DNA of 64,000 nucleotides from Aneurinibacillus sp. Ricciae_BoGa-3 (GTDB lineage: Bacteria > Bacillota > Bacilli > Aneurinibacillales > Aneurinibacillaceae): contig NZ_CP116888.1 of NCBI RefSeq assembly GCF_028421645.1, positions 372,001 to 436,000 of the forward strand, read 5' to 3'. Position numbers and translations under genes: made by a program. The first letter of the stretch is position 1. Every line of letters starts with the position of its first letter. Below are positions 17,947 to 27,057 of the stretch, piece by piece. The notes beneath the pieces were generated by a model that ran no database searches, was not told where the DNA came from, and saw only the letters and a list, made by a program, of their open reading frames with translations.

Positions 17947-18933
17947 ATGAACTACGAAAGTGAATTAAGCGAATTGTTTTTTAAAAAACTTCAACGGGTT
18001 TATGGAATTGAACAGGAAAAAGTCCTTTTTCACTATTTCTATTTACGATTCTTAATTGAGCACCTTGATAGGAAGTTGAATAAAGGAAATTGGAATCGCT
18101 ATTTGGTAGATTTCTTACTCCAAGAATTACATATTCCGTATTCAGAAGAAGGGATTGAATATAAAGGAGAAACGGTAAGCAAACGGCATGGAGTGGATGG
18201 TTCGATTGAAAATATATTGGAAGATTGGCAGTTCCAAGCCTCTAGGAAGCCCGTTTCAAGCTCGAAAGGAACAATGTTATCGTTCGAGATGTTTATCCAG
18301 AAAGAACGGAATAAATTAATGACGCATGCAAAGAACAAGTCAGAACCTTATAAATCCAGTTCTTTTTACTTTTCGTATGTGAAGTGGAATGCTCTGCAGT
18401 TATTAAACAAACGGTATGAAGCGAATGTGATTGCGCCCGACAAAATAGAGGGGGTAACCTATCCCACTTCTTACCATTTCTTTGTTCGAACCTTAGAAGA
18501 ACGCTATTATGCCGATATACATGCAGAGAAGTTTGTTACGTCTAATACGGAAACCATTACGGAAAGTGAATTGGAAAAGTACCTGATAAAACATTTGGAC
18601 GTTATCGAAGAAGGGCTTACGTATGTAGGCAGGCAATACACGATACAAAATGGAAGAATTGACATTTTAGCCAGAGACAAAGAAAAGCAATACGTCATTA
18701 TTGAGTTAAAGGTAACGGAGGATAAGGAATTGTTATGGCAATCCATCTATTATCCCATACAGTTTAAAACCGAACACCAGGTTGATAATGTTAGAATGAT
18801 AACGGTAGCCCCTATGTATCCGTTGCACATCCTACTTCCTTTACAAAAGATTGGAGGAGTGGAAATGATAGAATTTTCTCCACGGATTGAATTAGGTAAG
18901 ATAAAATCGTTGTCTGTAAAAAAAATAAGCTAA
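17947..18933 (+). CDS. NucS/DUF91-like endonuclease domain protein
   Basis: 328 residues after GAGGAGGTGAC. The C-terminal half (about 200-320) has ESELEKYLIKHLDVIE, then GRIDILARD and VIIELKV, the D...ExK signature of the NucS/DUF91 branch of PD-(D/E)XK nucleases. The N-terminal half is helical and unassigned. NucS enzymes cut branched or mismatched DNA; here a role in plasmid recombination, repair or defence is possible. It is longer than typical NucS by the N-terminal extension. Single gene with its own promoter and terminator. Confidence 0.8.
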   Translation: MNYESELSELFFKKLQRVYGIEQEKVLFHYFYLRFLIEHLDRKLNKGNWNRYLVDFLLQELHIPYSEEGIEYKGETVSKRHGVDGSIENILEDWQFQASRKPVSSSKGTMLSFEMFIQKERNKLMTHAKNKSEPYKSSSFYFSYVKWNALQLLNKRYEANVIAPDKIEGVTYPTSYHFFVRTLEERYYADIHAEKFVTSNTETITESELEKYLIKHLDVIEEGLTYVGRQYTIQNGRIDILARDKEKQYVIIELKVTEDKELLWQSIYYPIQFKTEHQVDNVRMITVAPMYPLHILLPLQKIGGVEMIEFSPRIELGKIKSLSVKKIS

Positions 18934-18974
18934 AAGAGGTGGTCACTCAATTACAGGGTGGAGCCTCTTTTTTA
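18933..18974 (+). terminator. Rho-independent terminator
   Basis: AAAGAGG (18933-18939) pairs with CCTCTTT (18964-18970), with an inner CACTC/GGGTG stem and a T-run. Confidence 0.75.
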
Positions 18975-19033
18975 ATTCCAAGAAATAAAAAAGACACTGC
19001 TGATTGATTTTAACAGAGCCTTTTTTTGATGTA

Positions 19034-19438
19034 TTATTTCGCTTGATTATTCAAGCCTAAACTTACTCGCAATTTTTCATTTATGTCTTCAACCCTTTGA
19101 TGGGGGAGTCTAGAAACTCTCCGAATCAATCGCTTTTTGTCTATGGTTCTGATTTGCTCTAATAAAATCAGGGAATCTTGGGGTAGGCAAGAAACTTCTT
19201 TTTCGATTACCAAGTGGACAGGTAAGTCTAATTTTTTATTCATGGAGGTGATTAAGCAGACAATCGTGGTTGGACTGTATTTATTGCCAATATCATTTTG
19301 CAAAATTAACACAGGGCGAACGCCATTTTGTTCAGAACCAACGCCTTCCGAGCCAATGTTTGCAAAATAAATTTCTCCTCGTCTGACGACTTTAATTTCT
19401 TCTCGTTTAATTGCTTCTTGTTGTATGACAGCGTTCAT
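19034..19438 (-). CDS. MazF/NdoA-like endoribonuclease toxin
   Basis: About 134 residues. VVRRGEIYFANIG, GVRPVLILQNDIGN, SPTTIVCLITS and DSLILLEQIRTIDKKRL closely follow the MazF/NdoA (PemK-like) family, whose members cut mRNA at short sites. About 20 extra residues precede the usual start. The start is taken as ATG 19438 (MNAV); GGAGG lies 13 bases upstream. ATG 19462, three bases after the stop of the previous gene, is an alternative by translational coupling. No MazE-like antitoxin is adjacent; the upstream gene is a membrane protein. Confidence 0.88.
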   Translation of the reverse strand: MNAVIQQEAIKREEIKVVRRGEIYFANIGSEGVGSEQNGVRPVLILQNDIGNKYSPTTIVCLITSMNKKLDLPVHLVIEKEVSCLPQDSLILLEQIRTIDKKRLIRRVSRLPHQRVEDINEKLRVSLGLNNQAK

Positions 19439-19465
19439 TGTACATCTTGTGCCTCCTTTCATTGT

Positions 19466-19789
19466 TTATTTCTTCGTGTGTTTGTCATTGTTTAAATCTC
19501 CGAAATCTTCTTCTTGTGCAAATAAAGCATTTAGGCTCAGAAATAAAGAAAGCGTGACGGGGAGGAAAAACATGTTATTGTGTATGAGGAAAAAAGAAAC
19601 GAAGATGAATGCAACCGATAGCAGATTTAGAATGGTCATCATTCGGGCTTCTTTGAAATACTCTTTTTTGATACTCTCAGGGAATATTTGAAAGTGTTTT
19701 TTCTTTTTGCTTAATCGAACCAGCGAAATAATGGCTAAAACGGTTGCAATTACTATCAAAATTCCTTTTACAATGAGTAAAATACTCAA
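19466..19789 (-). CDS. Small membrane protein upstream of the MazF-like toxin
   Basis: 107 residues, TTG start after GAAGGGGG. Three hydrophobic segments (about 2-26, 52-72 and 74-90), charged loop KKKKHFQIFPESIKKEYF and an acidic tail. No family is recognised. Its stop is three bases from the first possible start of the toxin gene, so the two are translated together. It occupies the usual antitoxin place but looks nothing like MazE. Confidence 0.7.
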   Translation of the reverse strand: MSILLIVKGILIVIATVLAIISLVRLSKKKKHFQIFPESIKKEYFKEARMMTILNLLSVAFIFVSFFLIHNNMFFLPVTLSLFLSLNALFAQEEDFGDLNNDKHTKK

Positions 19790-19813
19790 ATGATTAAAAC
19801 CCCCTTCTTTTCA

Positions 19814-19857
19814 TTGACTATATAATAATATTATAATTATTATTGACTATATGCAAT
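19814..19857. promoter_or_regulatory. Two palindrome-like elements between toxin operon and gyrB
   Basis: TTGACTATATAATA (19814-19827) and TTGACTATATGCAA (19843-19856). On the minus strand TTGCAT, 17 bases, TAATAT gives a plausible promoter for the membrane protein-toxin operon. For gyrB on the plus strand no well-spaced -10 is seen; its leader would be more than 200 bases long. Confidence 0.5.
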
Positions 19858-20080
19858 ATAAATATAGTTTAATTCTGTTTTGTTTATTAAACATGCTAAA
19901 AGTTGATTTTCCGATTGAAAGAAAATATAATTTACGAGAAAAAACGGTTTATAAAGCCATGAGAACAATAAGGAGACTTATCCAAATCAAAAGGACATAC
20001 GATAAGCCAAGCGAATATTTCTATACCAAAAAAACTATATGAAATAGAAAACGAGATAAACGGGAAAGGAGAGAAAATGA

Positions 20081-21988
20081 ATGAGTGATTATAACGGTAG
20101 CTCCGTTCGAATATTAGAAGGATTAGAAGCGGTTCGTGTCCGACCAGGGATGTATATTGGTAGCACGAATTCAAGGGGATTGCACCACCTTGTTTGGGAA
20201 GTGGTAGACAACTCGATTGATGAAGCCCTTGCGGGATATTGTACGGCAATAAATGTGTGGTTAAAGAAAGATGGTTCCATTACGGTTCTGGATAACGGAA
20301 GAGGCGTTCCTGTGGATAGACATCCCGATAAGTTAATCGCTACAGAACGTATTCTTTTTACTGTCTTGCATGCGGGAGGTAAATTTGACAATGACACGTA
20401 TAAGGTGTCAGGTGGTTTGCATGGTGTGGGGGCTTCTGTTGTCAATGCGCTATCAAGCTGGTTAGAAGTTGAAGTTTATCGGGATGGTAAACTGTATCGG
20501 GATAGATATGAAAAAGGAGGCAATCCCACTGTCGATTTAGTCGATGGGCTTCTGGTTCCCATTGCTGATACAGACAAAAGAGGAACAAAAGTTTCGTTTA
20601 AACCTGATGACACTATTTTTGAAACGGTTGAGTTTAAAGCAGACATTATTAAAAAGCGTTTACGAGAATTATCCTTCCTCAATAAAGGGCTTTTGCTCAC
20701 CTTTGAGGATGAAAATACGGGTGAAAAAGTTGAGTATTATGAAGAGGAGGGGATAGTCGGTCTTGTTCGTGAACTCAATAAAACGAAAGACATCTTAAAT
20801 GATGATGTGGTATACGTAACAAGTAAATCCAATAACATTGAAGTGGAAATTGCATTTCAGTATACGAATGAGTTTACAGAAACCATCCTTTCTTACTGCA
20901 ATAATATCAATACGGTTGAAGGCGGAACGCATGTCAGTGGTTTTAAAACTGCTTTTACCCGTATCATCAATCAATATGCAAGAGAAATTGGCGCACTAAA
21001 AGAAAAAGAGGATAACTTTGAAGGAAAAGATGTCCGAAACGGGATAACCGCAATTGTTTTGGTAAAACATCCGAATCCGCAATACGAAGGTCAAACCAAA
21101 ACAAAATTAGGTAACTCCGATGCAAGGGGAGCCGTTGATGAAGTATTTAGCGTGGAGAGTCAAAAATTCTTTGATAGAAATATTGAAACGTTAAAAAGTA
21201 TTATCGATAATGCAATGAAGGCTTTGAAATTAAGAAAAGCCGAAGAAAAAGTACGTACAAATCTCCTTGCCAATAGTAAGCTTGCGGGAAACGGAAAATT
21301 AGCCTCTGCAAGTAGCAAAAATCCAGACGAAGTGGAACTCATTCTGGTTGAGGGTGACTCTGCTGGTGGCTCTGCAAAACAAGGACGGGACAGAAGTTTT
21401 CAGGCTATTCTTCCGTTGAGAGGAAAAGTTTTAAACGTAGAGAAAAAAGAGGTTGCCAAAGTTATCTCAAATACTGAAATTCAATCCATTATTAACGCAA
21501 TCGGTTGTGGATTTGGTGAGGGATATGGCGATGATTTTGACATTCAAAAGCGAAAGGTTAAAAAAGTTATTATCCTAACCGATGCCGATGTGGATGGAAG
21601 TCATATTCGCACCTTGCTTTTGACTTTTTTCCACCGTTATATGCCTGAACTCATATATGAGGGGCTAATTTATAGAGGGGTTCCGCCGCTTTACAAAGTG
21701 ACGAGTGGAAAAGAGGTTCGTTACTGTTATTCGGATAGGGAGTTAGAAGAACTCAAACCGAAACTAAAAGGTAAAATCGAAATCCAGCGGTATAAAGGGT
21801 TAGGGGAAATGAACCCTGAACAACTTTGGGAAACGACATTAAATCCTCAAACTCGCCTGTTAAAGCAAATCACCATTGAGGACGCTGTGATGGCTGATGA
21901 AATCACGAACGTATTGATGGGGGATAAGGTTGAACCCCGTCGAGATTTTATCTACGAAAATGCCTTGTTAGCTGAAATTGATTTATAA
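20081..21988 (+). CDS. gyrB: DNA gyrase subunit B (type IIA topoisomerase ATPase subunit)
   Basis: 635 residues, full GyrB length. GHKL ATPase motifs: VVDNSIDEAL, DNGRGVPVD and GGLHGVGASVVNALS; TOPRIM motifs: EGDSAGGSAKQGRDR and LTDADVDGSHI; C-terminal YKGLGEMNPEQLWETTLNP and GDKVEPRRDFI, which favour GyrB over ParE. With the GyrA-like protein at 23774 it should make a complete topoisomerase that removes or adds supercoils on the element. AAGGAGAG lies just upstream of ATG 20081. Terminator at 22003. The two subunit genes are separated by 1.8 kb with an inserted minus-strand gene, so they are not one operon. Confidence 0.95.
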   Translation: MSDYNGSSVRILEGLEAVRVRPGMYIGSTNSRGLHHLVWEVVDNSIDEALAGYCTAINVWLKKDGSITVLDNGRGVPVDRHPDKLIATERILFTVLHAGGKFDNDTYKVSGGLHGVGASVVNALSSWLEVEVYRDGKLYRDRYEKGGNPTVDLVDGLLVPIADTDKRGTKVSFKPDDTIFETVEFKADIIKKRLRELSFLNKGLLLTFEDENTGEKVEYYEEEGIVGLVRELNKTKDILNDDVVYVTSKSNNIEVEIAFQYTNEFTETILSYCNNINTVEGGTHVSGFKTAFTRIINQYAREIGALKEKEDNFEGKDVRNGITAIVLVKHPNPQYEGQTKTKLGNSDARGAVDEVFSVESQKFFDRNIETLKSIIDNAMKALKLRKAEEKVRTNLLANSKLAGNGKLASASSKNPDEVELILVEGDSAGGSAKQGRDRSFQAILPLRGKVLNVEKKEVAKVISNTEIQSIINAIGCGFGEGYGDDFDIQKRKVKKVIILTDADVDGSHIRTLLLTFFHRYMPELIYEGLIYRGVPPLYKVTSGKEVRYCYSDRELEELKPKLKGKIEIQRYKGLGEMNPEQLWETTLNPQTRLLKQITIEDAVMADEITNVLMGDKVEPRRDFIYENALLAEIDL

Positions 21989-22002
21989 TATCCTGTGTTG
22001 TT

Positions 22003-22036
22003 AGAGCATGGGGGATAATCTCCATGCTCTTTTATT
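22003..22036 (+). terminator. Rho-independent terminator of gyrB
   Basis: AGAGCATGGGG (22003-22013) pairs with CTCCATGCTCT (22020-22030), then T-rich. Confidence 0.85.
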
Positions 22037-22234
22037 TTGTATTTCATTCATAAAAAATAAAAATAAACAAGAAAAACATCTAATTAAGGAAAAAAATGAT
22101 AGAACTAGTTCATACTTATTCTTACTTTATCTCAAATTATTTCTTTTCTATAAAAGGAGGGCAGTACCCACAAATTTGGATGGCATCAAAAGGACTTAAA
22201 CCATTTTTGTATTCCACAGTCAAAAGTAAAAAAT

Positions 22235-22283
22235 TAGACTATAGTCGAAATTTCTCATAATTCCCGTGATAATACACTATAAT
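22235..22283 (+). promoter_or_regulatory. Operator-like element and -10 boxes in the post-gyrB gap
   Basis: The 327-base stretch after gyrB has no larger gene. It holds TAGACTATAGTCGA (22235-22248), a near copy of the recurrent palindrome, and TATAAT at 22278-22283, before the AGAGGAGGGG ribosome binding site of a very small gene at 22317. Spacing between the palindrome and TATAAT is too long for a simple promoter. Confidence 0.45.
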
Positions 22284-22316
22284 AATATTTTATTTTTTAA
22301 AGAGGAGGGGTTATCC

Positions 22317-22461
22317 TTGAAACAGGAAAACAAACAAAAAAAACGAACCAAACCGTCATTAAAGGTGTTAATGGGTACGTGCAATTGATAAAAATCAAAT
22401 TCAATTTGATTCCGTAACTTCTGGACTCAACAAGTTGGAAACAGCAGTAAATGGGTGTTAA
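22317..22461 (+). pseudogene. Very small gene, probably frameshifted
   Basis: Excellent site AGAGGAGGGG and a TTG start at 22317 begin MKQENKQKKRTKPSLKVLM, but this frame ends at 22388. Dropping one G of the GGG near 22371-22375 would read on as VRAIDKNQIQFDSV to TAA at 22459-22461, about 47 residues. The strong translation start makes a real small basic protein likely. Function unknown. Confidence 0.4.
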
Positions 22462-22485
22462 ATGTAAAATAACGAATGAAAATAG

Positions 22486-22622
22486 AAAAGACCATTCGGA
22501 TTATTGTTTGTGACATACCTTCTACAAATAAAATGTGTAACATTAAATGACTGTTCCTATTGTAACTAATGATTCATGTCTTTTTATATCTTTATGTTTA
22601 CAGAGTACCGATGGTCTTTTTT
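22486..22622. other. Long-range inverted repeat enclosing ~110 bases
   Basis: AAAAGACCATTCGG (22486-22499) pairs with CCGATGGTCTTTT (22608-22620), one bulged base, T-run at the right end and A-run at the left. It lies just downstream of the minus-strand gene 22629-23225. It can be a terminator on both strands with an unusually large loop, or the closing stem of a structured RNA. Confidence 0.45.
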
Positions 22623-22628
22623 GCTGAA

Positions 22629-23225
22629 TTATCGATGTTTAACATGGGTTTTTAGCAATTTGAGTATGGAATCACTGAATTTTTTATCGTCTCCACGTTT
22701 GTATGCCTCGATAAAGTTAATCCATATGCTTGCCAGCATTTTTTCCACAGTCAAAGAATGTCCGTATAACTCGTCCAATTCCATCAATAATATTTCACCT
22801 TTTCGTATGGAGGACTTGTCCATGTCAATTTCATAACGGGTTTTATTGTATCCCTTTGGTTGATAGTGGGTCACTTTTCCATTGTTGACGATTTCGAGGG
22901 GTTCCTCGTTCAAATAGGATTTGTGTAATGTTCGATAAATTTTCATAGGGTCATATTTTTCAATCGAAGAATCCAAGAAGTTAAAATACAACAGCATAAT
23001 AAACTCCTGAATACCGATTTGCTCTGGCGGTTCGTATTTTCTATTAAAGTATTCACACAGCATTTCGGTTCTTAATCCAACAGTAGTCGGAACTTGTACG
23101 TAGAGTGTTGGACTTACCTCTTCTTCTATTCCGATAAAATGACTGATGAAAGAGAGTAAGCCGTTCTTTTTACGATTGCGCAAATAGTGTTGTCCCAATA
23201 CATTGACTTGGCTATAGGCTCTCAT
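22629..23225 (-). CDS. Unknown protein inserted between gyrB and gyrA
   Basis: 198 residues, start supported by AAGGAGAT. Mostly alpha-helical and soluble, with SPTLYVQVPTTVGLRTEML near residue 40, EFIMLLYFNFLDSS near 85 and IWINFIEAYKRGDD near the C-terminus. No family is recognised. It is transcribed against the two topoisomerase genes that flank it, which marks it as an independent unit. Confidence 0.7.
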   Translation of the reverse strand: MRAYSQVNVLGQHYLRNRKKNGLLSFISHFIGIEEEVSPTLYVQVPTTVGLRTEMLCEYFNRKYEPPEQIGIQEFIMLLYFNFLDSSIEKYDPMKIYRTLHKSYLNEEPLEIVNNGKVTHYQPKGYNKTRYEIDMDKSSIRKGEILLMELDELYGHSLTVEKMLASIWINFIEAYKRGDDKKFSDSILKLLKTHVKHR

Positions 23226-23348
23226 TTTTATCTCCTTATCAAAAATGATATGTTACAAGATATGTGCGATTGGAACAAACTATGTATAAATATTGATAGA
23301 AAGGCAACACTATGGATAAATGATACGGAAAATGCAAGGAGGATTTTG

Positions 23349-23459
23349 ATGTTTGGAAAGCGAAAAAAACTTGATAAGGAAACAAAAGAAGTACATAAAT
23401 TGTTGAAAAAATTAAAGAAAAAAACGACCATTAAAATAAAATCAGTCACACATTACTAA
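23349..23459 (+). CDS. Small basic protein (36 aa)
   Basis: ATG 23349 with AAGGAGG seven bases upstream encodes MFGKRKKLDKETKEVHKLL and then a lysine-rich C-terminus, about one third Lys. The well-placed ribosome binding site and the terminator directly after it argue for a real gene. Such a peptide could bind nucleic acid; no evidence beyond composition. Confidence 0.6.
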   Translation: MFGKRKKLDKETKEVHKLLKKLKKKTTIKIKSVTHY

Positions 23460-23483
23460 ACATAAATGTGAGGATAGAGAACG

Positions 23484-23519
23484 AAAACAAGACCTGATAC
23501 GAAAAGGTCTTGTTTTTTT
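23484..23519 (+). terminator. Rho-independent terminator
   Basis: AACAAGACCT (23486-23495) pairs with AGGTCTTGTT (23505-23514), then a T-run. Confidence 0.85.
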
Positions 23520-23531
23520 ATGTTCCGAATT

Positions 23532-23561
23532 TATGATAGGTCTATGATAGGTCTATGATAC
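23532..23561. repeat. 11-bp tandem repeat, 2.7 copies
   Basis: TATGATAGGTC is repeated at 23532-23542 and 23543-23553 with a partial third copy TATGATAC. The period is close to one DNA turn. It sits 100 bases before the gyrA promoter and may be a protein binding site; too few copies for a typical iteron origin. Confidence 0.5.
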
Positions 23562-23660
23562 AATGGGAAGTACTCTCATAGGGTTATGAAACGAACACGA
23601 TGAAATGAAATGAGAGACAAAAGAGGGCAGGACAACCATGTCTGATACCGTAAAATAAAA

Positions 23661-23689
23661 TTGACAGTAAGTTTATAGAAAAATATAAT
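23661..23689 (+). promoter_or_regulatory. Consensus promoter of gyrA
   Basis: TTGACA (23661-23666), 17-base spacer, TATAAT (23684-23689). GTTTATA (23671) and TATAAAC (23704) make an inverted repeat around the -10, a possible operator. Confidence 0.85.
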
Positions 23690-23773
23690 GATGGATAATG
23701 TATTATAAACAGAAACGACAACACATAGGATATAACCTATTTTAGATAGACCTGAAAGGAGTGCGTTTAAAAA

Positions 23774-26029
23774 ATGCCAAAGAAAACGAACCTCGCTCTG
23801 CGAGATGAAAATATACAAAAAGTTGTTTACGATGACGAAATGAAACAATCCTTTATCGACTATGCCATGTCGGTTATCACCCAACGGGCGTTGCCCGATG
23901 TTCGAGATGGATTTAAGCCTGTTCATCGACGGGTTCTTTATGCAATGGATGAATTGGGCTTAGACCCATCCAAATCTTTTCTTAAAAGTGCGAGGATAGT
24001 CGGGGATGTACTTGGTAAATATCATCCACATGGCGACTCGGCTGTTTACGAAACAATGGTTCGGATGACGCAAGATTTTAGTATGTTGCTTCCCCTGGTG
24101 CAAGGACATGGAAACTTTGGTTCCATAGATGGTGACAGTGCCGCCGCAATGCGGTATACCGAAGCAAAGTTATCGCATCCTGCAATAGAAATGCTAAAAG
24201 ACCTAGAGAAAAAAGTAGTCGATTTTCAGGAAAACTACGATGGTAAATTGAAAGAGCCTGTTGTTCTTCCTGCTCGTTTTCCAAACTTACTGGTTAACGG
24301 AGCAAGTGGAATTGCGGTAGGAATGGCAACAAGTATTCCTTCTCATAATTTAAATGAAGCCATTAAAGGGATTTTGCATTACATTGATAACCCTGATATT
24401 ACTGTAGCAAAACTCATGAAACACATTAAAGGTCCTGACTTTCCAACGGGTGGTATTATCATCAATAAAAATGAACTGCTCAATATTTATGAGACAGGTA
24501 CGGGTAGAGTCCGTATTCGCTCTAAACTAGAAATCGAGAATGCGGGATACGGGAGAAGCAATGTTGTTATTACAGAAATCCCCTATACTCAAGCAGGAAA
24601 CAAAACGAAGTTGATTGAGAAAATGGAGGAGTTGGCTAGAGATAAGAAGCTGGATGAAGTTTCCGATATTCGAGATGAATCCTCCAAAGATGGCATACGT
24701 ATTGTTTTAGAGGTTAAAAAGGGTGTCGATATTGACGATTTTCTCAATAAACTCTATAAAAAAACCGCCTTGGAAGATACCTTTAAAGTGAACTTTCTCG
24801 CTCTGGTCGATGGAAAGCCCCAAATTTTAAATTTAAAACAAGTGATTCACCATTTTGTTGAATTCCAAAAAGAAATCACCAGAAAAAAACATGAATATCT
24901 TTTAGCAAAAGCGAATAACGAACAAGAAGTTTTGGAAGGTTTAATTAAAGCGCATGATATCATCGATTTAATTATTGAGATTTTACGTGGAAGTAAAGAT
25001 GTGAAAATGGCGAAAGCTTGTATGATGCAGGGTGTGACAGATGGTATCGCCTTTCGAACAAAGAAATCAGAAAAAGAAGCATCCAAACTTAACTTTACGG
25101 AAAGACAAGCTGATGCCATTTTGGATATGCGCTTACAGAAGTTGATTAGTTTGGAATTGGACAAACTCAATGCGGATTACCAAGAAATTCGTGGAAACAT
25201 AAAAGAATACGAAGATATTTTGGGAAATGAGAGTACGCTACTTAACGTCATCAAAGATTATCTACAAGAAATTGCGAAGAAATTTGGACAGAAAAGAAAA
25301 ACGCAGATTGATGAAATAGAAGTTGTGCAATATGTTGAGAAATTCAAAGAAGAAGAGTTATATGTACTCATGGATAGATTCGGCTACATTAAAACAACGG
25401 ATGTTACCAATTACAATCGGTCTAGTGATGATACGGTGAAAGAGTTTAAGCATACATTCCTTACGATGAATACAGACAAACTGTATCTCTTTACCAAAGA
25501 AGGAAATCTTCACACCGTGAAATTAGCAGATGTTCCAAAAGGAAAAGTTAAGGATAAAGGGGTTCCGATTCAAACGATAACAAAGTTAGGGAAAGAAGAA
25601 GAGGTGTTGGTTGAATCATTCCAAAGCATTGCAGATAAAAAGCTCATGTTTATTACCAAACAAGGGATGGTCAAATGGCTAAATGGAAGTGAGTTTGATA
25701 CCAATCGAAGTATGAGTAGTGCTACGAAGTTAGAAGAAGGAGATGAATTGCTATCGGTTCAGGTGATAGGAGATGTTAAAGATTACTCTCATATTGTTTT
25801 GGTATCCAATAAACGTTTTGCCTTAAAGATAGCCATAGAAGAAATTCCTGAGCTTAAAAAGACCAGCAAAGGCGTCAAAACCATTAGCTTAACTGATGAT
25901 GATACGTTAAATCAAGTGTATCTTTTACGCTCAGATGATAAAGAATCAGTCGTTGAAATAGATGGGAAAGCTGTTGATTTAGTCTCCATGAAAACGAAGA
26001 AACGCAACCAAGTTGGCGTAAAAATTTAA
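23774..26029 (+). CDS. gyrA: DNA gyrase/topoisomerase IV subunit A
   Basis: 751 residues after GAAAGGAGTG. Breakage-reunion domain with [20 protein letters not shown], the quinolone region [14 protein letters not shown] (Ser89 and Glu93, the drug-sensitive type) and catalytic Tyr128 in AAAMRYTEA. The C-terminal propeller (about 500-751) is shorter than in host GyrA and the GyrA box QRRGGKG is not visible, so wrapping and negative supercoiling may be weak and the enzyme may act more like topoisomerase IV. Partner of the GyrB at 20081. It should act on the element's DNA in the cytoplasm. Confidence 0.94.
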   Translation: MPKKTNLALRDENIQKVVYDDEMKQSFIDYAMSVITQRALPDVRDGFKPVHRRVLYAMDELGLDPSKSFLKSARIVGDVLGKYHPHGDSAVYETMVRMTQDFSMLLPLVQGHGNFGSIDGDSAAAMRYTEAKLSHPAIEMLKDLEKKVVDFQENYDGKLKEPVVLPARFPNLLVNGASGIAVGMATSIPSHNLNEAIKGILHYIDNPDITVAKLMKHIKGPDFPTGGIIINKNELLNIYETGTGRVRIRSKLEIENAGYGRSNVVITEIPYTQAGNKTKLIEKMEELARDKKLDEVSDIRDESSKDGIRIVLEVKKGVDIDDFLNKLYKKTALEDTFKVNFLALVDGKPQILNLKQVIHHFVEFQKEITRKKHEYLLAKANNEQEVLEGLIKAHDIIDLIIEILRGSKDVKMAKACMMQGVTDGIAFRTKKSEKEASKLNFTERQADAILDMRLQKLISLELDKLNADYQEIRGNIKEYEDILGNESTLLNVIKDYLQEIAKKFGQKRKTQIDEIEVVQYVEKFKEEELYVLMDRFGYIKTTDVTNYNRSSDDTVKEFKHTFLTMNTDKLYLFTKEGNLHTVKLADVPKGKVKDKGVPIQTITKLGKEEEVLVESFQSIADKKLMFITKQGMVKWLNGSEFDTNRSMSSATKLEEGDELLSVQVIGDVKDYSHIVLVSNKRFALKIAIEEIPELKKTSKGVKTISLTDDDTLNQVYLLRSDDKESVVEIDGKAVDLVSMKTKKRNQVGVKI

Positions 26030-26043
26030 AAAGCGCAAAATCC

Positions 26044-26073
26044 AACCTATACCCATATGGTATAGGTTTTTTT
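26044..26073 (+). terminator. Rho-independent terminator of gyrA
   Basis: AACCTATACC (26044-26053) pairs with GGTATAGGTT (26059-26068), then a T-run. Confidence 0.9.
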
Positions 26074-26100
26074 GTTGTGCTTACATGCGAATCGTTTAAA

Positions 26101-26129
26101 TTGACTATAATCAATAATAAATGTATCAT
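26101..26129 (+). promoter_or_regulatory. Promoter with palindromic -35
   Basis: TTGACT (26101-26106), 17-base spacer, TATCAT (26124-26129). The -35 is part of TTGACTATAATCAA, a one-mismatch copy of the recurrent palindrome. Drives the operon 26191-29046. Confidence 0.8.
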
Positions 26130-26190
26130 ATACTATAAGTTATATTAAGATTTGATTGAGCATTTTCGTGAGAAGGAGGGAGAGAAAAGA

Positions 26191-27057
26191 TTGATTTACG
26201 AGATAAAATCCCAAAAATCGTTGGAAGAAATCAGAGAGATGTTGGAATCCCAAACCTTTACGCTGACATATAAAAACGACAATGAAATCGAAGTACATGT
26301 TGAAAGTGATTCGGATTTTGATGAATTTACCAACACAGTAGCCTTTTATCTTTCCCATGCGTATTTTCGAGATTATTTACATGAATCACTTGTGAATAGT
26401 GGGTTGTCTAAAAAAGAAGCTGAACGAATTGTTAAACAAGCTATGTTAGAGGCATCCCGTTCAACTTATTATTATACATTCACAAGAATATTGGTAAAAG
26501 AATACTTCAAGACAATGACATGCTTAAAAATCGAGAGCTTTTACCTGTTCAATATGAAAGGGTACAAAGAGGAAATCAAACGCTATGCCCAAAGATTGGT
26601 CAATTTTCACAGTAAGAATGGCTCGTATTTTTCCAACGAAGAAAATGCTAAAGAAGGATATCGGGTAGACACCTATTTTGAAATAATGCGAGAAGAAGGC
26701 AAAAAGAATGGTCTTAAAATAGCTGATTTCAAGGAGATACATGTTCATCAGTTAGATAATCGCTTATATATTGAAAACAAAAACGGGGAAACGCTAGACA
26801 AAGATTTTTTGTTTCAAAAGTTAGGAATTCGATTGGACTTTAAAGCGAATGAAGTACCTTTAAATCCTGAATTGTTCGAGGGAATGGTTCTCTGTTGTTG
26901 CTTGATTGATATTTTCGATGTGTCTAAAGTGGTTTTGCATCGAACACTTACCAAAGAAGCAAAAGATTTGCTGGTTTTTAATATCAATAGTATAAAGAAG
27001 CAACGAAACAAACGAATCAAAATCATTATGTGTAATGGCTGTGAGCAATGTGTGTAA
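26191..27057 (+). CDS. Unknown protein, weakly YtxC-like
   Basis: 288 residues. TTG 26191 is chosen because AAGGAGGGAG lies just upstream; earlier in-frame starts lack a site. Mostly helical; the segment SFYLFNMKGYKEEIKRYAQ near residue 130 recalls the core of the sporulation protein YtxC family, but the match is weak. Ends in a Cys-containing tail MCNGCEQCV. Its last 23 bases overlap the RuvC-like gene, so both are translated together. Confidence 0.6.
   Translation: MIYEIKSQKSLEEIREMLESQTFTLTYKNDNEIEVHVESDSDFDEFTNTVAFYLSHAYFRDYLHESLVNSGLSKKEAERIVKQAMLEASRSTYYYTFTRILVKEYFKTMTCLKIESFYLFNMKGYKEEIKRYAQRLVNFHSKNGSYFSNEENAKEGYRVDTYFEIMREEGKKNGLKIADFKEIHVHQLDNRLYIENKNGETLDKDFLFQKLGIRLDFKANEVPLNPELFEGMVLCCCLIDIFDVSKVVLHRTLTKEAKDLLVFNINSIKKQRNKRIKIIMCNGCEQCV

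Noticed and set aside
19851-20042. 63-residue open frame in the gyrB leader
   Set aside because: No ribosome binding site and it begins over the promoter-like elements.
22008-22199. 63-residue open frame after gyrB
   Set aside because: It starts inside the terminator stem and has no ribosome binding site; composition is like intergenic sequence.
22210-22760. DnaA-box-like TTCCACAGTCAAA seen twice
   Set aside because: It matches TTATCCACA poorly, and one copy lies inside a coding gene.
23532-23561. Iteron origin of replication
   Set aside because: Only 2.7 short copies and no initiator gene nearby; a regulator site is more likely.
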